This document shows, one piece after another, positions 1 to 8,997 of a stretch of 64,000 bases of DNA. The notes beneath the pieces are model-generated. The model had not been told where the DNA came from, made no database searches, and worked only from the letters and a program-made list of their open reading frames with translations. The first letter of the stretch is position 1. Each line of letters begins with the position of its first letter. This stretch comes from an uncultured Sphingomonadaceae bacterium. Its GTDB lineage: Bacteria > Pseudomonadota > Alphaproteobacteria > Sphingomonadales > Sphingomonadaceae. The stretch spans positions 1,054,001-1,118,000 of the forward strand of contig CANMGU010000001.1 in assembly GCA_947497455.1 (NCBI GenBank), given 5' to 3'. Both the position numbers and the translations under genes were made by a program.

Positions 1-171
1 TTGGCAGGTAATTTGAAATCATTCATTCCTTCGATGAGTTTTTGAATAATAATTCATTTTTATGATGAATGCGAGGGGAAAAATGGCCTTTCCAAATAGG
101 TTGCAAGAAAGGACTGGAAATATAATGGTCGGGCCACTAACTTAAGACATGTAAAATCGCCGGAGAAAAAC
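1..171. other. Left-edge intergenic region upstream of cysE
   Basis: AT-rich non-coding stretch with no supported gene. A purine-rich ribosome-binding site (CGGAGAAAAAC) ends just before the cysE start at 172. No confident promoter pair was assigned, and the gene further left is outside the window. Confidence 0.6.
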
Positions 172-876
172 ATGTTTCGCGACCTGGGTGAATATTTGGA
201 TTCAATAAAAGCGCGGGACCCTGCTCCTCGCTCCCGCTGGGAAGTACTGCTCTATCCCGGCGTATTGGCGGTCGGATTGCATCGTGTTGCGCATTGGTTG
301 TTTAAGGGCGAACTCTATTTCTTTGCGCGTTTTGTAAATCATATTTCACGCCTGTTCACAGCGATTGATATTCATCCCGGAGCAAAAATCGGACGTCATC
401 TGTTCATTGACCACGGTTTTTCGGTGATCGGTGAAACCGCAGAAATTGGCGATAATGTGACCATCTATCAATGTGTTACTTTAGGCGGAACTAATCCGAC
501 CAATGGCGTGGGTGGTAAACGCCATCCGACGATAGATGATGGTGCGATTCTGGGGTCCGGCGCGCAGATATTGGGACCGATAACTGTCGGCAAGAGATCG
601 CGTATTGGTGCCAATGCCGTGGTTACTCAGGACGTACCTGAGGGAGCGACTATGGTCGGTGTGCGCGCGCGTCCTACATTGGTTCAGGTAGAACAATATC
701 AGGAAGAATTCACCCCGTACGGAACGCCTTGCAGCGAGGTTTTCGATCCTTCAACACAGAAGCTCGAAATCCTCCAATGTGAGATGGAGCGGCTGCAAAA
801 ACGTATTGCTGCTTATGCAGAGGGACGTGACAAGGCGGACGGTGACAAATCAGAAAGTAAACGAGACAGCGCCTGA
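172..876 (+). CDS. cysE: Serine O-acetyltransferase
   Basis: Acetylates L-serine with acetyl-CoA to O-acetylserine, the first committed step of cysteine synthesis in the cytoplasm. The 234-residue protein is the short (EpsC-like) serine acetyltransferase type. A brief helical N-terminus (about residues 1-60) leads into left-handed parallel beta-helix hexapeptide repeats (about 65-165, for example IHPGAKIG, IGETAEIG, VTLGG) and contains the family motif GGKRHPTI. The catalytic His/Asp environment lies in the repeat domain. The last 50 residues are charged and probably helical. The start at 172 has a good Shine-Dalgarno. The stop overlaps the next start by one base (TGATG), so it is co-translated with the DUF2794 gene. 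No cysK is nearby. Confidence 0.93.
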   Translation: MFRDLGEYLDSIKARDPAPRSRWEVLLYPGVLAVGLHRVAHWLFKGELYFFARFVNHISRLFTAIDIHPGAKIGRHLFIDHGFSVIGETAEIGDNVTIYQCVTLGGTNPTNGVGGKRHPTIDDGAILGSGAQILGPITVGKRSRIGANAVVTQDVPEGATMVGVRARPTLVQVEQYQEEFTPYGTPCSEVFDPSTQKLEILQCEMERLQKRIAAYAEGRDKADGDKSESKRDSA

Positions 877-1232
877 TGCGTTCTGACAATTCCAACGTTT
901 CATCTTTTCCCAGTAAAACCGAAACCCCTATTCAGGTGGGATTTGAACGCAAAGAGATGGAACGCATTTTCAATCTCTATGGACGGATGGTCGCAGCTGG
1001 ACACTGGCGGGATTATGCTTTGGATATGGGGAAGGACGCAGCGATTTTTGCGGCCTTTCGCCGGACATCAGAACGGCCTCAGATGCGGATTGAAAAGCGC
1101 CCGGCTAATCGCAACAAACAAGGTATATGGACGCTGCATGGTGAGCATGGTCAGATATTAAAGCGCGGTCATGAACTTGCCGGCGTGCTTGCCCCTATGG
1201 AACGCCGTTTGATGAAACTGGTTGCGGAATAA
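876..1232 (+). CDS. DUF2794 family protein
   Basis: A 118-residue cytoplasmic protein of the alphaproteobacterial DUF2794 family. Recognisable segments are FERKEMERIFNLYGRMVAAG, RDYALDMG, AAIFAAFRRTSERP and RIEKRP. No catalytic motif, signal peptide or membrane segment is visible and the biochemical function is not known. The start codon overlaps the cysE stop by one base, so the two form an operon. The family is often near other housekeeping genes in alphaproteobacteria, and the link with cysteine synthesis here is only positional. Confidence 0.85.
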   Translation: MRSDNSNVSSFPSKTETPIQVGFERKEMERIFNLYGRMVAAGHWRDYALDMGKDAAIFAAFRRTSERPQMRIEKRPANRNKQGIWTLHGEHGQILKRGHELAGVLAPMERRLMKLVAE

Positions 1233-1359
1233 GCCTGTTTCGTCAGAAATCCCTGCTTCTGAAATGTTCGTAAAAAAACTGAAACAAAAAAGACGTTTTT
1301 TCGAAACGTAACCATCATAGAGCCGACACCAATCATTCAAGATATGGTCTGGGAATTCT

Positions 1360-2721
1360 ATGACGATGAAAATTAAATCTACACTCACAGCCGGCGCAGC
1401 AATTCTGGCATTGCTGCCCAGTCAGGCTTTTGCAGCTCAGATTTCTAGCGAACAAGCAGCAGCGCTTTTGGAACGATTGAACCAGCTGGAGCAGGAAGTA
1501 GTGAGTCTCCGTGCGCAGCTTGGTAATGTGGAGACGGTGCAGCAAAAGCAAAGCGAACAGGTCGCCGCGGTTGAGAAAGTGGCGCAGACCAAAGAAAAGA
1601 CCAGCATCAATTTCAAGGGTGCTCCCGAAATCAAAACCGACGATGGTTGGAGCTTCAAACCGCGTGGTCGTATTCTCTATGATTTCAACAATCTTTCATC
1701 CGTGCCCTCGACAATTGATATTCCTGGCGAAGGCTTCTCCAACGAAGCACGCCGGGTTCGCTTGGGCGTTCAAGGTAAGATACCTGGTGGATTCGGCTAC
1801 AAACTTGAAGCCGATCTTCTGGATGGTGTGGAAATAACGGACGCCTATCTGGATTATAAAGACGGCGGTCTGACGGTGACTGTCGGGCAGCATAATACTT
1901 TCCAGTCGCTGGAAGAATTATCGAGCAGTAACGACACCAGTTTTATTGAACGATCAGCCTTTACCGATGCCTTCGGTTTTGAGCGTCAGGTCGGTATTTC
2001 AGCAGCTTACAAAACGGGTGATCTCCTGTTGCAAGGTGGTGTTTTTACCGACAATATCGATGATCTGAGCGATGGCAATGACAGCATCGGCCTCGACGGG
2101 CGTGTTGTTTTTGCGCCGAAACTGGGTGATGCACAGCTTCATCTTGGCGGCTCTGTCCATTGGAAGGATCTGGGCGACGAAATTGATTCACTGCGCTATC
2201 GTCAACGCCCTCTGATTCACAGCGTGGATACGCGGTTCATCAATACGGGTAATATCGATGCTGAAGAGCAGCTAACCTATGGTCTTGAAGCGGCGGTTAT
2301 ATCTGGTCGTTTCCACGCTGCCGCGGAAACCCACTGGGCAAAGGTTAGCCGGCCTGGATTGGCCAACCCAACCTTCTTTGGCGGTTCGGTCGAAGCTGGC
2401 TTGTTCCTGACAGACGACAAGCGGGAATATCGAGGCGGTGTTTTCAAAGGTGTGAAGGTAAAGAACCCCGTCGGTTCCGGCGGTTCTGGCGCCTGGCAAG
2501 TGAATGTGCGTTATGACCGGCTTGATCTAACCGATGCGGGCGTTATCGGCGGTACGCAGGATGGTTACATGGCTTCATTGATCTGGACACCAGTCAACTA
2601 TGTCCGCTTTCTAGTGAACTATGGCCATTTGTCTTATGGCAATGCGCTGGGCATCGTGACCGGCGCACCAGAGGATTACTCGGTCGATGTTATCGGAGCG
2701 CGGGCGCAAATTGCGTTCTAG
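1360..2721 (+). CDS. Phosphate-selective porin O/P-type outer-membrane porin
   Basis: Trimeric outer-membrane beta-barrel channel of the OprO/OprP (Porin_O_P) family. The 453-residue precursor has a signal peptide ending PSQAFA at about residue 25. It is followed by a short coiled coil (about residues 30-75, LLERLNQLEQEVVSLRAQL) typical of this family, then an amphipathic strand-rich barrel ending in a C-terminal Phe (AQIAF) as required for Bam-mediated assembly. It faces the Pho/Pst operon tail to tail, suggesting uptake of phosphate or polyphosphate, but substrate cannot be read from sequence. ATG at 1360 and ATG at 1366 are both possible starts. No convincing Pho box lies upstream, so PhoB control is unproven. 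Confidence 0.88.
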   Translation: MTMKIKSTLTAGAAILALLPSQAFAAQISSEQAAALLERLNQLEQEVVSLRAQLGNVETVQQKQSEQVAAVEKVAQTKEKTSINFKGAPEIKTDDGWSFKPRGRILYDFNNLSSVPSTIDIPGEGFSNEARRVRLGVQGKIPGGFGYKLEADLLDGVEITDAYLDYKDGGLTVTVGQHNTFQSLEELSSSNDTSFIERSAFTDAFGFERQVGISAAYKTGDLLLQGGVFTDNIDDLSDGNDSIGLDGRVVFAPKLGDAQLHLGGSVHWKDLGDEIDSLRYRQRPLIHSVDTRFINTGNIDAEEQLTYGLEAAVISGRFHAAAETHWAKVSRPGLANPTFFGGSVEAGLFLTDDKREYRGGVFKGVKVKNPVGSGGSGAWQVNVRYDRLDLTDAGVIGGTQDGYMASLIWTPVNYVRFLVNYGHLSYGNALGIVTGAPEDYSVDVIGARAQIAF

Positions 2722-2742
2722 TGATAGCAGACAAAACATAAA

Positions 2743-2770
2743 AGAAGGCCGGTTTAACCCGGCCTTTTTT
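2743..2770. terminator. Bidirectional intrinsic terminator between porin and phoB
   Basis: GC stem AAGGCCGG (2745-2752) pairs with CCGGCCTT (2759-2766). It is followed by a T-run on the plus strand and preceded by an A-rich stretch that gives a T-rich tail on the minus strand. It can end both the porin transcript and the converging phoR-to-phoB operon. Confidence 0.85.
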
Positions 2771-2791
2771 GTATCCAACGGTGGCAATGGC

Positions 2792-3487
2792 TCAAGCCGC
2801 TTCGGTATCCAGTGCATATCCGGCGGAACGTACGGTTCGAATGATATCCGGACGCTGGTTTGCATTCAAAGCTTTGCGGAGACGACGGATATGCACATCA
2901 ACGGTCCGCAATTCTATATCGCTATCCTGACCCCAGACACTGTCGAGCAGACGCTCGCGGGAGAATACCCAATTGGGGTGTTCCAGAAAATGGCGCAAAA
3001 GACGAAACTCTGTTGGGCCAAGCGGTATGGTATCGCCACTGCGTTTCACCTTATGACCAACAGTGTCCATTTCCAGATCGCCAAAGGCCAACTTCTCTCC
3101 TGCTAGGGCAGGGCGAACGCGCCGTAACACGGCTTTGACCCGTGCGATCAGTTCGCGTGGGCTAAACGGCTTGGTGATGTAATCATCTGCCCCGGTTTCC
3201 AATCCGCGGATCTTGTCCTCTTCCTCGCCACGTGCAGTGAGCATGATGATGGGGATATTCGCTGTTTCCGGTGAACGGCGCAGACGCCGGCATACTTCAA
3301 TGCCAGAAAGATTCTCGATCATCCAGTCGAGTAAAATGACGTCAGGGCGATTTTCTTTGACCAACAGAAGGGCTTCCTCACCGTCTGCCGTGTGAATGAC
3401 ATCATATTCTTCTTTTTTGAAATTCCATGAGAGCAGCTCCGCCAGTGCAGCATCGTCTTCAACCAGTAAAAGCTTTGCGTTGGACAT
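2792..3487 (-). CDS. phoB: Phosphate regulon response regulator PhoB
   Basis: OmpR/PhoB-class DNA-binding response regulator of 231 residues. It carries the acidic pocket near D11-D12, phospho-acceptor D54 (ILLDWM), T84 and K106 (ITKPFSPREL), and then a C-terminal winged-helix domain (about 130-228, ending with the RTVRSAGYAL wing motif). When phosphorylated by PhoR under phosphate limitation it binds Pho boxes and activates pst genes. It is the last gene of the operon. Its start overlaps the phoU stop by one base (TAATG), so translation is coupled. A likely target site is present at 8965-8997. Confidence 0.96.
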   Translation of the reverse strand: MSNAKLLLVEDDAALAELLSWNFKKEEYDVIHTADGEEALLLVKENRPDVILLDWMIENLSGIEVCRRLRRSPETANIPIIMLTARGEEEDKIRGLETGADDYITKPFSPRELIARVKAVLRRVRPALAGEKLAFGDLEMDTVGHKVKRSGDTIPLGPTEFRLLRHFLEHPNWVFSRERLLDSVWGQDSDIELRTVDVHIRRLRKALNANQRPDIIRTVRSAGYALDTEAA

Positions 3488-4215
3488 TATTCGCTATCTC
3501 CGCTCGGTTCCTCCAGAAGATCAGTTGGGTTTTCGCCGCGATCACGTTCCGGCATCGGTTCGCCCTTGGCAGCGAAATAGACCATTTCCGCCACATTGGT
3601 TGCATGATCGCCTATTCTTTCCAGGTTCTTGGCGATAAAAAGCAGATGTGCGGCTTCCCCAATATCTTTCGGGTTTTCGATCATATAGGTGATCACAGAC
3701 CGAAAAATGCTGGTGTAGAAGTCATCGACGATTTGATCCCGTTCACTGACTTCCAGTGCAAGATCCGCATCGCGCCGCGCAAAGGCCTCGAGAGAATCGC
3801 GCACCAGTTGTGAAGCAATATTCGACATGGACGGCAGCAGGGACGCGGGACCCAGTTTATGGGTGCTGGCGATTACCGGTACACGCTTTGCGATATTCTT
3901 CGCGTAGTCGCCTATCCGTTCGACAACTCCCGATATTTTGAATGTCGCAATCAACTCGCGCAAATCATCTGCCATCGGTGCCCGCAAGGCGATGGTCTGG
4001 AAAGTCAGATCATCAATGCGTTTCTCCAGATCATCGATCAGCTTGTCTTCTGCGACAACTTCTTCGGCCAGCTTCAGGTCGTGCTTTTCCAAAGCGCGCA
4101 TCGCCTTGGAAATGGCCTGCTCGCTACGACCGCCGATTTCCGCGACCATGCCGCGCAATTCGTTAATGTCGGTGTCAAAGGCTTTGACGGTATGTTCTGC
4201 GCCGCTATTTGGCAT
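3487..4215 (-). CDS. phoU: Phosphate signalling complex protein PhoU
   Basis: Peripheral cytoplasmic regulator that links the PstSCAB transporter to PhoR and keeps the kinase off when phosphate is plentiful. The 242-residue protein has the two symmetric three-helix PhoU repeats. Each carries the metal-cluster motif: ERIGDYAKN (about residue 100) and ERIGDHATN (about residue 200). An acidic tail follows. The gene lies 29 bp downstream of pstB and overlaps phoB by one base, the usual order in alphaproteobacteria. Confidence 0.96.
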   Translation of the reverse strand: MPNSGAEHTVKAFDTDINELRGMVAEIGGRSEQAISKAMRALEKHDLKLAEEVVAEDKLIDDLEKRIDDLTFQTIALRAPMADDLRELIATFKISGVVERIGDYAKNIAKRVPVIASTHKLGPASLLPSMSNIASQLVRDSLEAFARRDADLALEVSERDQIVDDFYTSIFRSVITYMIENPKDIGEAAHLLFIAKNLERIGDHATNVAEMVYFAAKGEPMPERDRGENPTDLLEEPSGDSE

Positions 4216-4244
4216 CTGTCGGGTTCCTTCCCCTATTTGGGCTG

Positions 4245-5087
4245 CTATCCGTAGCGTCCGGTAATATAATCTCTCGTTTTTTCTTCCGTGGGATTGGTGA
4301 ATATGTCCGATGTTACGCCATATTCGACCAGTGTTCCCAAATGGAAAAAGGCGGTCCGTTGCGAGACACGGGCAGCTTGCTGCATATTGTGCGTCACGAT
4401 AACGATAGCGTATTTCCCGCGAAGCTCATGGATCAGCTCTTCAATCTTGGCCGTAGCTATGGGGTCAAGCGCAGAGCAGGGTTCATCCATCAGGATGACT
4501 TCGGGATCGACCGCAATTGCGCGCGCAATGCATAGTCTTTGCTGTTGGCCGCCAGACAATGCGGTTCCGCTATCCTGCAACCGGTCCTGCACTTCGCCCC
4601 ACAAACCTGCGCGTTGAAGTGAAGTTTCGACGATATTGTCCAGTTCATCCTTACTGCTGGCAAGCCCGTGAATGCGTGGGCCATAGGCGATATTATCATA
4701 GATGGACTTGGGAAAAGGATTTGGTTTTTGAAAAACCATGCCAACCCGCGCGCGCAACTGTACAACATCCATCTGAGGCGCATAAATATCCTCACCTTCG
4801 AGGGTGATGTCACCAGTGACTTTAGCGATTGGTATCGTGTCATTCATCCGGTTCAAACAGCGCAGGAAAGTCGACTTCCCGCAGCCAGAAGGACCGATGA
4901 ATGCCGTGACGTTATCCATGGTCACATCAATCGAAACGTCTTTAATGGCCTGTTTCTCGCCATAGAAAACATCCACATTGCGGGTGGTCATTTTCAGAGG
5001 CCCATCGCCGGCAGAGATGGCGGATGCTGCGGAATCGGTCATAGTCGAACTTTCACTGGAACTGGTGCTATCGAGTAACTCGGTCAT
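4245..5087 (-). CDS. pstB: Phosphate ABC transporter ATP-binding protein PstB
   Basis: ATPase subunit of the high-affinity phosphate importer PstSCAB, on the inner face of the cytoplasmic membrane. In the 280 residues, Walker A is GPSGCGKST (65-73), the ABC signature LSGGQQQR is at 177-184 and Walker B VILMDEP at 197-203, followed by the D-loop SALDP. The H-loop histidine is in [13 protein letters not shown]. An extra Ser/Thr-rich N-terminus of about 30 residues precedes the conserved core, so a shorter form starting at an internal Met is possible. It is 8 bp from pstA and translationally close. Confidence 0.97.
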   Translation of the reverse strand: MTELLDSTSSSESSTMTDSAASAISAGDGPLKMTTRNVDVFYGEKQAIKDVSIDVTMDNVTAFIGPSGCGKSTFLRCLNRMNDTIPIAKVTGDITLEGEDIYAPQMDVVQLRARVGMVFQKPNPFPKSIYDNIAYGPRIHGLASSKDELDNIVETSLQRAGLWGEVQDRLQDSGTALSGGQQQRLCIARAIAVDPEVILMDEPCSALDPIATAKIEELIHELRGKYAIVIVTHNMQQAARVSQRTAFFHLGTLVEYGVTSDIFTNPTEEKTRDYITGRYG

Positions 5088-5095
5088 ATTATCAT

Positions 5096-6364
5096 CTACC
5101 AGCGGGTTTCAAAACGATTGCGCAAATAAATGGCAAGAGCGTTCATTGTGAGAAGGAACAGAAGCAAGACGATTATCGCAGCAGAGGTTTTCTCCACGAA
5201 ACCGCGATTCACTTCATCGGACCAGAGAAAAATCTGCACCGGAAGAACGGTCGCGGGCTCAACAATGCCACCTGGCGGCGTTGCGATAAAGGCGCGCATG
5301 CCGATCATCAACAGCGGCGCAGTTTCACCGAGCGCACGAGCCATACCGATTATCGTACCGGTCAGGATGCCGGGCAGGGCGAGCGGTAAGACATGATGGA
5401 AGACAACCTGCATTTGACTGGCACCGATCCCTAAAGCGGCCTCTCGAATGGATGGCGGAACGGCTTTGACAGCATTGCGCCCTGAAATAACAATCACCGG
5501 CATGGTCATGAGAGCCAAGGTCAAACCACCAACCAATGCGGCGGACCGCGGCAATCCAAAGAGATTGAGGAACACGGCTAAGCCAAGTAAGCCAAAGATT
5601 ATCGATGGAACCGCAGCAAGGTTATTGATCGAAACTTCAATCAGGTCGGTAAAACGGTTCTTTGGTGCATATTCTTCGAGATAGAGCGCTGAAAGCACGC
5701 CGATCGGGAAAGCAATCAACAATGTGATGAACATGGTGATTAGCGAGCCTTTAAGTGCTCCCCATATCCCCACCTGCATGGGATCTGTTGCGTCGGAATT
5801 GCTTAGGAAATTCCAGTTGAATCCAGTGCTCAACTGGTCGCTCAGTTCAGTGACTTTTGCTTCTGCCAAAGCACTGCCATCACCCTTATACGCAACATCA
5901 ATTTCTGACTCTGCTGGAAGATAGAAGGTGGTTTTTGTCTCAACAATGTCCGGATCGCTCAAAATCGCCGCGCTGACCGCTTGCCAGCCACCCCCAGAGA
6001 ACAGCGCGCTGCCTTCGTCTCCATATTGAATCTCGACGCTGGTGTTCACAATATCCCGGACGCCTAGTGTCCGAAGATTGGCTTCTCCATTGGCGCCTTC
6101 AAACTGACTTGCCGAGGCACCGCCGGTCATTGCCGGAAAATCTATCTCAACCGGTAGCTCGGTTTGGGTGAAGCCGCGAAGTCCGTTGCCGACCATGACG
6201 ATCAATAGAAAGGCAAGGAACCCTGCAGATAAAATAATCGCGCCCAGACCCAGTGCTTTAAACCGTCGCTCAGCGGCATAGCGCTTGCGAATGCGGGTTT
6301 GCATGGCATTGCTATGCCAGTCGGTCGGATTGCGTTCTTCCACCAAGGCGGTCGTGCTATTCAT
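5096..6364 (-). CDS. pstA: Phosphate ABC transporter permease PstA, N-terminally extended
   Basis: Inner-membrane permease subunit of PstSCAB. The C-terminal half (about residues 190-422) has the binding-protein-dependent transport fold with the EAA-type cytoplasmic loop ([29 protein letters not shown]). Ahead of it is a cytoplasmic N-terminus, one membrane segment (about 38-62) and a roughly 130-residue periplasmic insertion, making 422 residues against about 300 in E. coli. This DUF3333-type extension is typical of alphaproteobacterial PstA. Its start lies 8 bases inside the end of pstC. Confidence 0.95.
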   Translation of the reverse strand: MNSTTALVEERNPTDWHSNAMQTRIRKRYAAERRFKALGLGAIILSAGFLAFLLIVMVGNGLRGFTQTELPVEIDFPAMTGGASASQFEGANGEANLRTLGVRDIVNTSVEIQYGDEGSALFSGGGWQAVSAAILSDPDIVETKTTFYLPAESEIDVAYKGDGSALAEAKVTELSDQLSTGFNWNFLSNSDATDPMQVGIWGALKGSLITMFITLLIAFPIGVLSALYLEEYAPKNRFTDLIEVSINNLAAVPSIIFGLLGLAVFLNLFGLPRSAALVGGLTLALMTMPVIVISGRNAVKAVPPSIREAALGIGASQMQVVFHHVLPLALPGILTGTIIGMARALGETAPLLMIGMRAFIATPPGGIVEPATVLPVQIFLWSDEVNRGFVEKTSAAIIVLLLFLLTMNALAIYLRNRFETRW

Positions 6365-7739
6365 AAGCTTCCCGATATTTCTTCACCACTCTCAATGCGA
6401 TGAGATTGAGCAGCAAGGTCACGATAAACAGCACCAGTCCAAGCGCAAATGCCGCTAGCGTCTTGGGACTATCAAACTCCTGGTCGCCGGTGAGCAATTG
6501 CACGATCTGGGTGGTCACTGTTGTAACACTGGAAAACGGGTTAGCCGTCATGTTCGCGGCTAAGCCTGCGGCCATCACCACGATCATCGTTTCACCGATA
6601 GCCCGACTAACCGCCAGCAATACTCCGCCCACAACGCCCGGCAAAGCTGCGGGGATCAGAACTTTCTTAATGGTTTCGCTATTCGTGGCGCCCATGGCCA
6701 AAGAACCGTCGCGCATGGCGCTGGGCACCGCAGCAATGCTGTCGTCGGCCATCGACGATACGAACGGGATGATCATGATTCCCATAACCACACCAGCCGC
6801 TAGAGCAGATTCTGACGAGGCCCCGGAAATCCCGATAGAAACGGCAAAATCGCGTAAGGCAGGCGCAACCGTCAAGGCAGCGAAATAGCCATAGACCACC
6901 GTAGGAACGCCAGCGAGAACTTCCAATATCGGCTTCATCCAGGCGCGGAATTTGGGCGGAGCATATTGAGTGAGATAGATTGCGCTCATTAGGCCTAGCG
7001 GAATCGCAACGATCATCGCGATGATTGCACCAATGAACACGGTGCCCCAAAATAAGGGGATGGCGCCGAACCCGGTTTCTCCGCGAGGACCCGCTACCGC
7101 TTTTGGGTTCCATTCTGTGCCGAAGAGAAAGTCGATGGGCGAAACCATCGAAAAAAAGCGCGCTGATTCAAAAATCAACGAAGCAAATATGCCGACTGTT
7201 GTGATGGTTGCGATGAGCGATGCGAGAAGCAGCGTCATCATCGTTATCCGCTCAATCTTGGTCCGTGCCCTTAGTTCCGGCTTCAATCTCAGCCAGGAAT
7301 AAGCACCGCCCGCAAAGACCAGCAATAGCGCTGCAATTGCGCCCAGTGTCTGGTAATAGGAGATTGCGGTCTTATAGGGCTCGACCATCGACTGGGAAAG
7401 CGGGTTAAACGCTTTGACTTGTTGGCCAGACGCGATTGAACGCGCTTCCGCCAATATCGATCCACGGGCAAATGCGTCTTGCGGTAACTGTTCGGCAGCC
7501 GGACTGGCAAGCGCCGCATCCGTTATCAGTGCGGGGCTGGTGATGTTCCAGACGAGCAAAAAAAGCAGGGCAGGGCCGATGGCCCAAAGTGCAACATACC
7601 AACCATGGTAATTGGGAAGCGAATGGACCTCCCCCCTTTTTTTACTGTCCGTTAAAAAGCGGTTCGCTTTAACACGGCCAAAAAACCAAGCCATGCCTCC
7701 AAGGACGATGATCAGTAAGAAGAGAATGGAGCCTGTCAC
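6357..7739 (-). CDS. pstC: Phosphate ABC transporter permease PstC, N-terminally extended
   Basis: Second permease of PstSCAB, 460 residues. The conserved permease core occupies about residues 215-455, with the coupling-loop sequence AMRDGSLAMGATNSETIKKVLIPAALPGV. The N-terminal 200 residues hold extra membrane segments and a periplasmic stretch (PstC_N type), longer than the 319-residue E. coli protein but usual in alphaproteobacteria. The predicted start at 7739 is GTG with a weak upstream GGATCAG; no better start gives the first membrane segment. It is separated from pstS by 83 bp that contain a strong stem-loop. Confidence 0.94.
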   Translation of the reverse strand: MTGSILFLLIIVLGGMAWFFGRVKANRFLTDSKKRGEVHSLPNYHGWYVALWAIGPALLFLLVWNITSPALITDAALASPAAEQLPQDAFARGSILAEARSIASGQQVKAFNPLSQSMVEPYKTAISYYQTLGAIAALLLVFAGGAYSWLRLKPELRARTKIERITMMTLLLASLIATITTVGIFASLIFESARFFSMVSPIDFLFGTEWNPKAVAGPRGETGFGAIPLFWGTVFIGAIIAMIVAIPLGLMSAIYLTQYAPPKFRAWMKPILEVLAGVPTVVYGYFAALTVAPALRDFAVSIGISGASSESALAAGVVMGIMIIPFVSSMADDSIAAVPSAMRDGSLAMGATNSETIKKVLIPAALPGVVGGVLLAVSRAIGETMIVVMAAGLAANMTANPFSSVTTVTTQIVQLLTGDQEFDSPKTLAAFALGLVLFIVTLLLNLIALRVVKKYREAYE

Positions 7740-7776
7740 GGTAGAAAACTGATCCTTGATTCGGAATATGTAGAAG

Positions 7777-7814
7777 CGCGGTGCGAGGCATCGTCCTTAG
7801 TACCCCGCACCGCG
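7777..7814 (-). other. Stem-loop between pstS and pstC
   Basis: A perfect 9-bp stem (CGCGGTGCG at 7777-7785 with CGCACCGCG at 7806-7814) and a 20-nt loop sit just after the pstS stop on the minus strand. It lacks a T-run. It is therefore better read as an mRNA 3'-end stabiliser or processing site that keeps PstS in excess over the permeases than as a full terminator. Confidence 0.7.
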
Positions 7815-7822
7815 ATTAACAA

Positions 7823-8866
7823 TTACTTCAGTTCAGTACCGGTCAAAGTTGGCATATTTTTTACAGTATCAGCCATTTGGGCACGAATGTCATCCGGCGA
7901 AGCAATGAGGCCGGCTTTAATCAGGTAACCATCCGATCCGCCTGCGTTGACAAATTCAGTGAGATATTCCTGAAGACCAGGGATTACACCAACATGTTGT
8001 TTCTTGGCATAAATATAAAGCGGACGGGCACCTGGATATTCGCCTGACGCAATCGCTTCATAGGCAGGTTCGACATCGGATACCGCAACGCCGCGAACGG
8101 AGTCGGTGTTTTCCTCGAGGAAGCTATAACCAAAAATTCCGAGGCTATTTGGATTGGCTTTCAGCTTTTGGACGATCAGATTGTCGTTTTCGCCGGCATC
8201 AATATAAGCGCCATCGGCACGGACATCGTGGCAGATGGCGTCATATTCGTCTTCATCTGTGTCTTTTAGCGCCTTGGTTGTGGCATCGGTTTTACAACCG
8301 ACTTCCATGATCAATTCTGTCAACGCATCCCGGGTGCCTGATGTCGATGGAGGACCGTAGACACTGATTGCGATATTGGGGAGCGAAGGATCAATATCCG
8401 ACCAGTTCTTCGTCTCGTTCTTTTTGCCAAATGGACGTTCGGCAATGGCTTTGTAAATCTGCGTTGGCGTCAGCTTAATCGCTGGGCCTTCATTGGCTTG
8501 GGCAATCGCAATACCATCAATGCCGATCTGAACCTCAACAACGTCGGTAACGCCATTTTCTGCGCACATTTCAAATTCGGAAGCCTTCATCCGCCGGGAT
8601 GCATTGGCAATGTCGGGTGTGTTGGCGCCTACACCTGCACAGAATAGCTTCATTCCGCCGCCCGTTCCGGTTGATTCCAGTATCGGCGAGGTATTTGCAC
8701 CGCCCGCGCTAAATTGCTCAGCAACGGCTTTAGCAAAAGGGAAAACAGTCGAAGAACCGACAATCCGAACTTCACTGCGTGTTCCACCTTGTCCGCCGGA
8801 AGCTTGATCCTGACATGCCGCCAAGGCGAGTGTTGATACCGCCAATAGAGCGATTTTCTTAAACAT
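7823..8866 (-). CDS. pstS: Phosphate-binding protein PstS, lipoprotein form
   Basis: High-affinity phosphate receptor that feeds PstCA. The 347-residue precursor starts with a lipoprotein signal with lipobox LAAC (Cys18), so here the protein is probably membrane-anchored rather than freely periplasmic. The conserved ligand-binding stretches are VGSSTVFPFAKAVAEQF near residue 37 and STGTGGGMKLFC near 65, plus SGTRDALTEL near 180. The operon-proximal position after its own Pho box and the downstream stem-loop fit the need for high PstS levels during phosphate starvation. Confidence 0.95.
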   Translation of the reverse strand: MFKKIALLAVSTLALAACQDQASGGQGGTRSEVRIVGSSTVFPFAKAVAEQFSAGGANTSPILESTGTGGGMKLFCAGVGANTPDIANASRRMKASEFEMCAENGVTDVVEVQIGIDGIAIAQANEGPAIKLTPTQIYKAIAERPFGKKNETKNWSDIDPSLPNIAISVYGPPSTSGTRDALTELIMEVGCKTDATTKALKDTDEDEYDAICHDVRADGAYIDAGENDNLIVQKLKANPNSLGIFGYSFLEENTDSVRGVAVSDVEPAYEAIASGEYPGARPLYIYAKKQHVGVIPGLQEYLTEFVNAGGSDGYLIKAGLIASPDDIRAQMADTVKNMPTLTGTELK

Positions 8867-8964
8867 TATGCTGTCCCCGTTATCTGTGGAGTGTTGATAT
8901 ATTGGTCAAGAATCGGTTCTGATTTCTGACCGGATGGGCACCGTTTAAAAGTAGGCAGTGTCCT

Positions 8965-8997
8965 ATTGGTTACAGATTTATGACAGATATGTTACGG
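8965..8997 (-). promoter_or_regulatory. Pho box upstream of pstS, overlapping the phoR stop
   Basis: On the minus strand the 18-mer CTGTCATAAATCTGTAAC (8986 to 8969) closely matches the PhoB consensus of two 7-bp units spaced by 4. A third, weaker 11-bp unit (CCGTAACATAT, 8997-8987) precedes it. The site includes the last two codons and the TAA of phoR and lies about 100 bp before the pstS ATG. It should drive a PhoB-dependent pstS promoter inside the operon. A -10 candidate TACTTT follows at about 8953-8948, not at ideal spacing. Confidence 0.8.

Noticed and set aside
1233..1359. Pho box upstream of the porin
   Set aside because: Two CTGAAA copies occur but 20 bp apart, not the 11-bp spacing of PhoB repeats; no other match.
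7740..7822. Terminator between pstS and pstC
   Set aside because: The stem is strong but has no T-run and the operon clearly continues.
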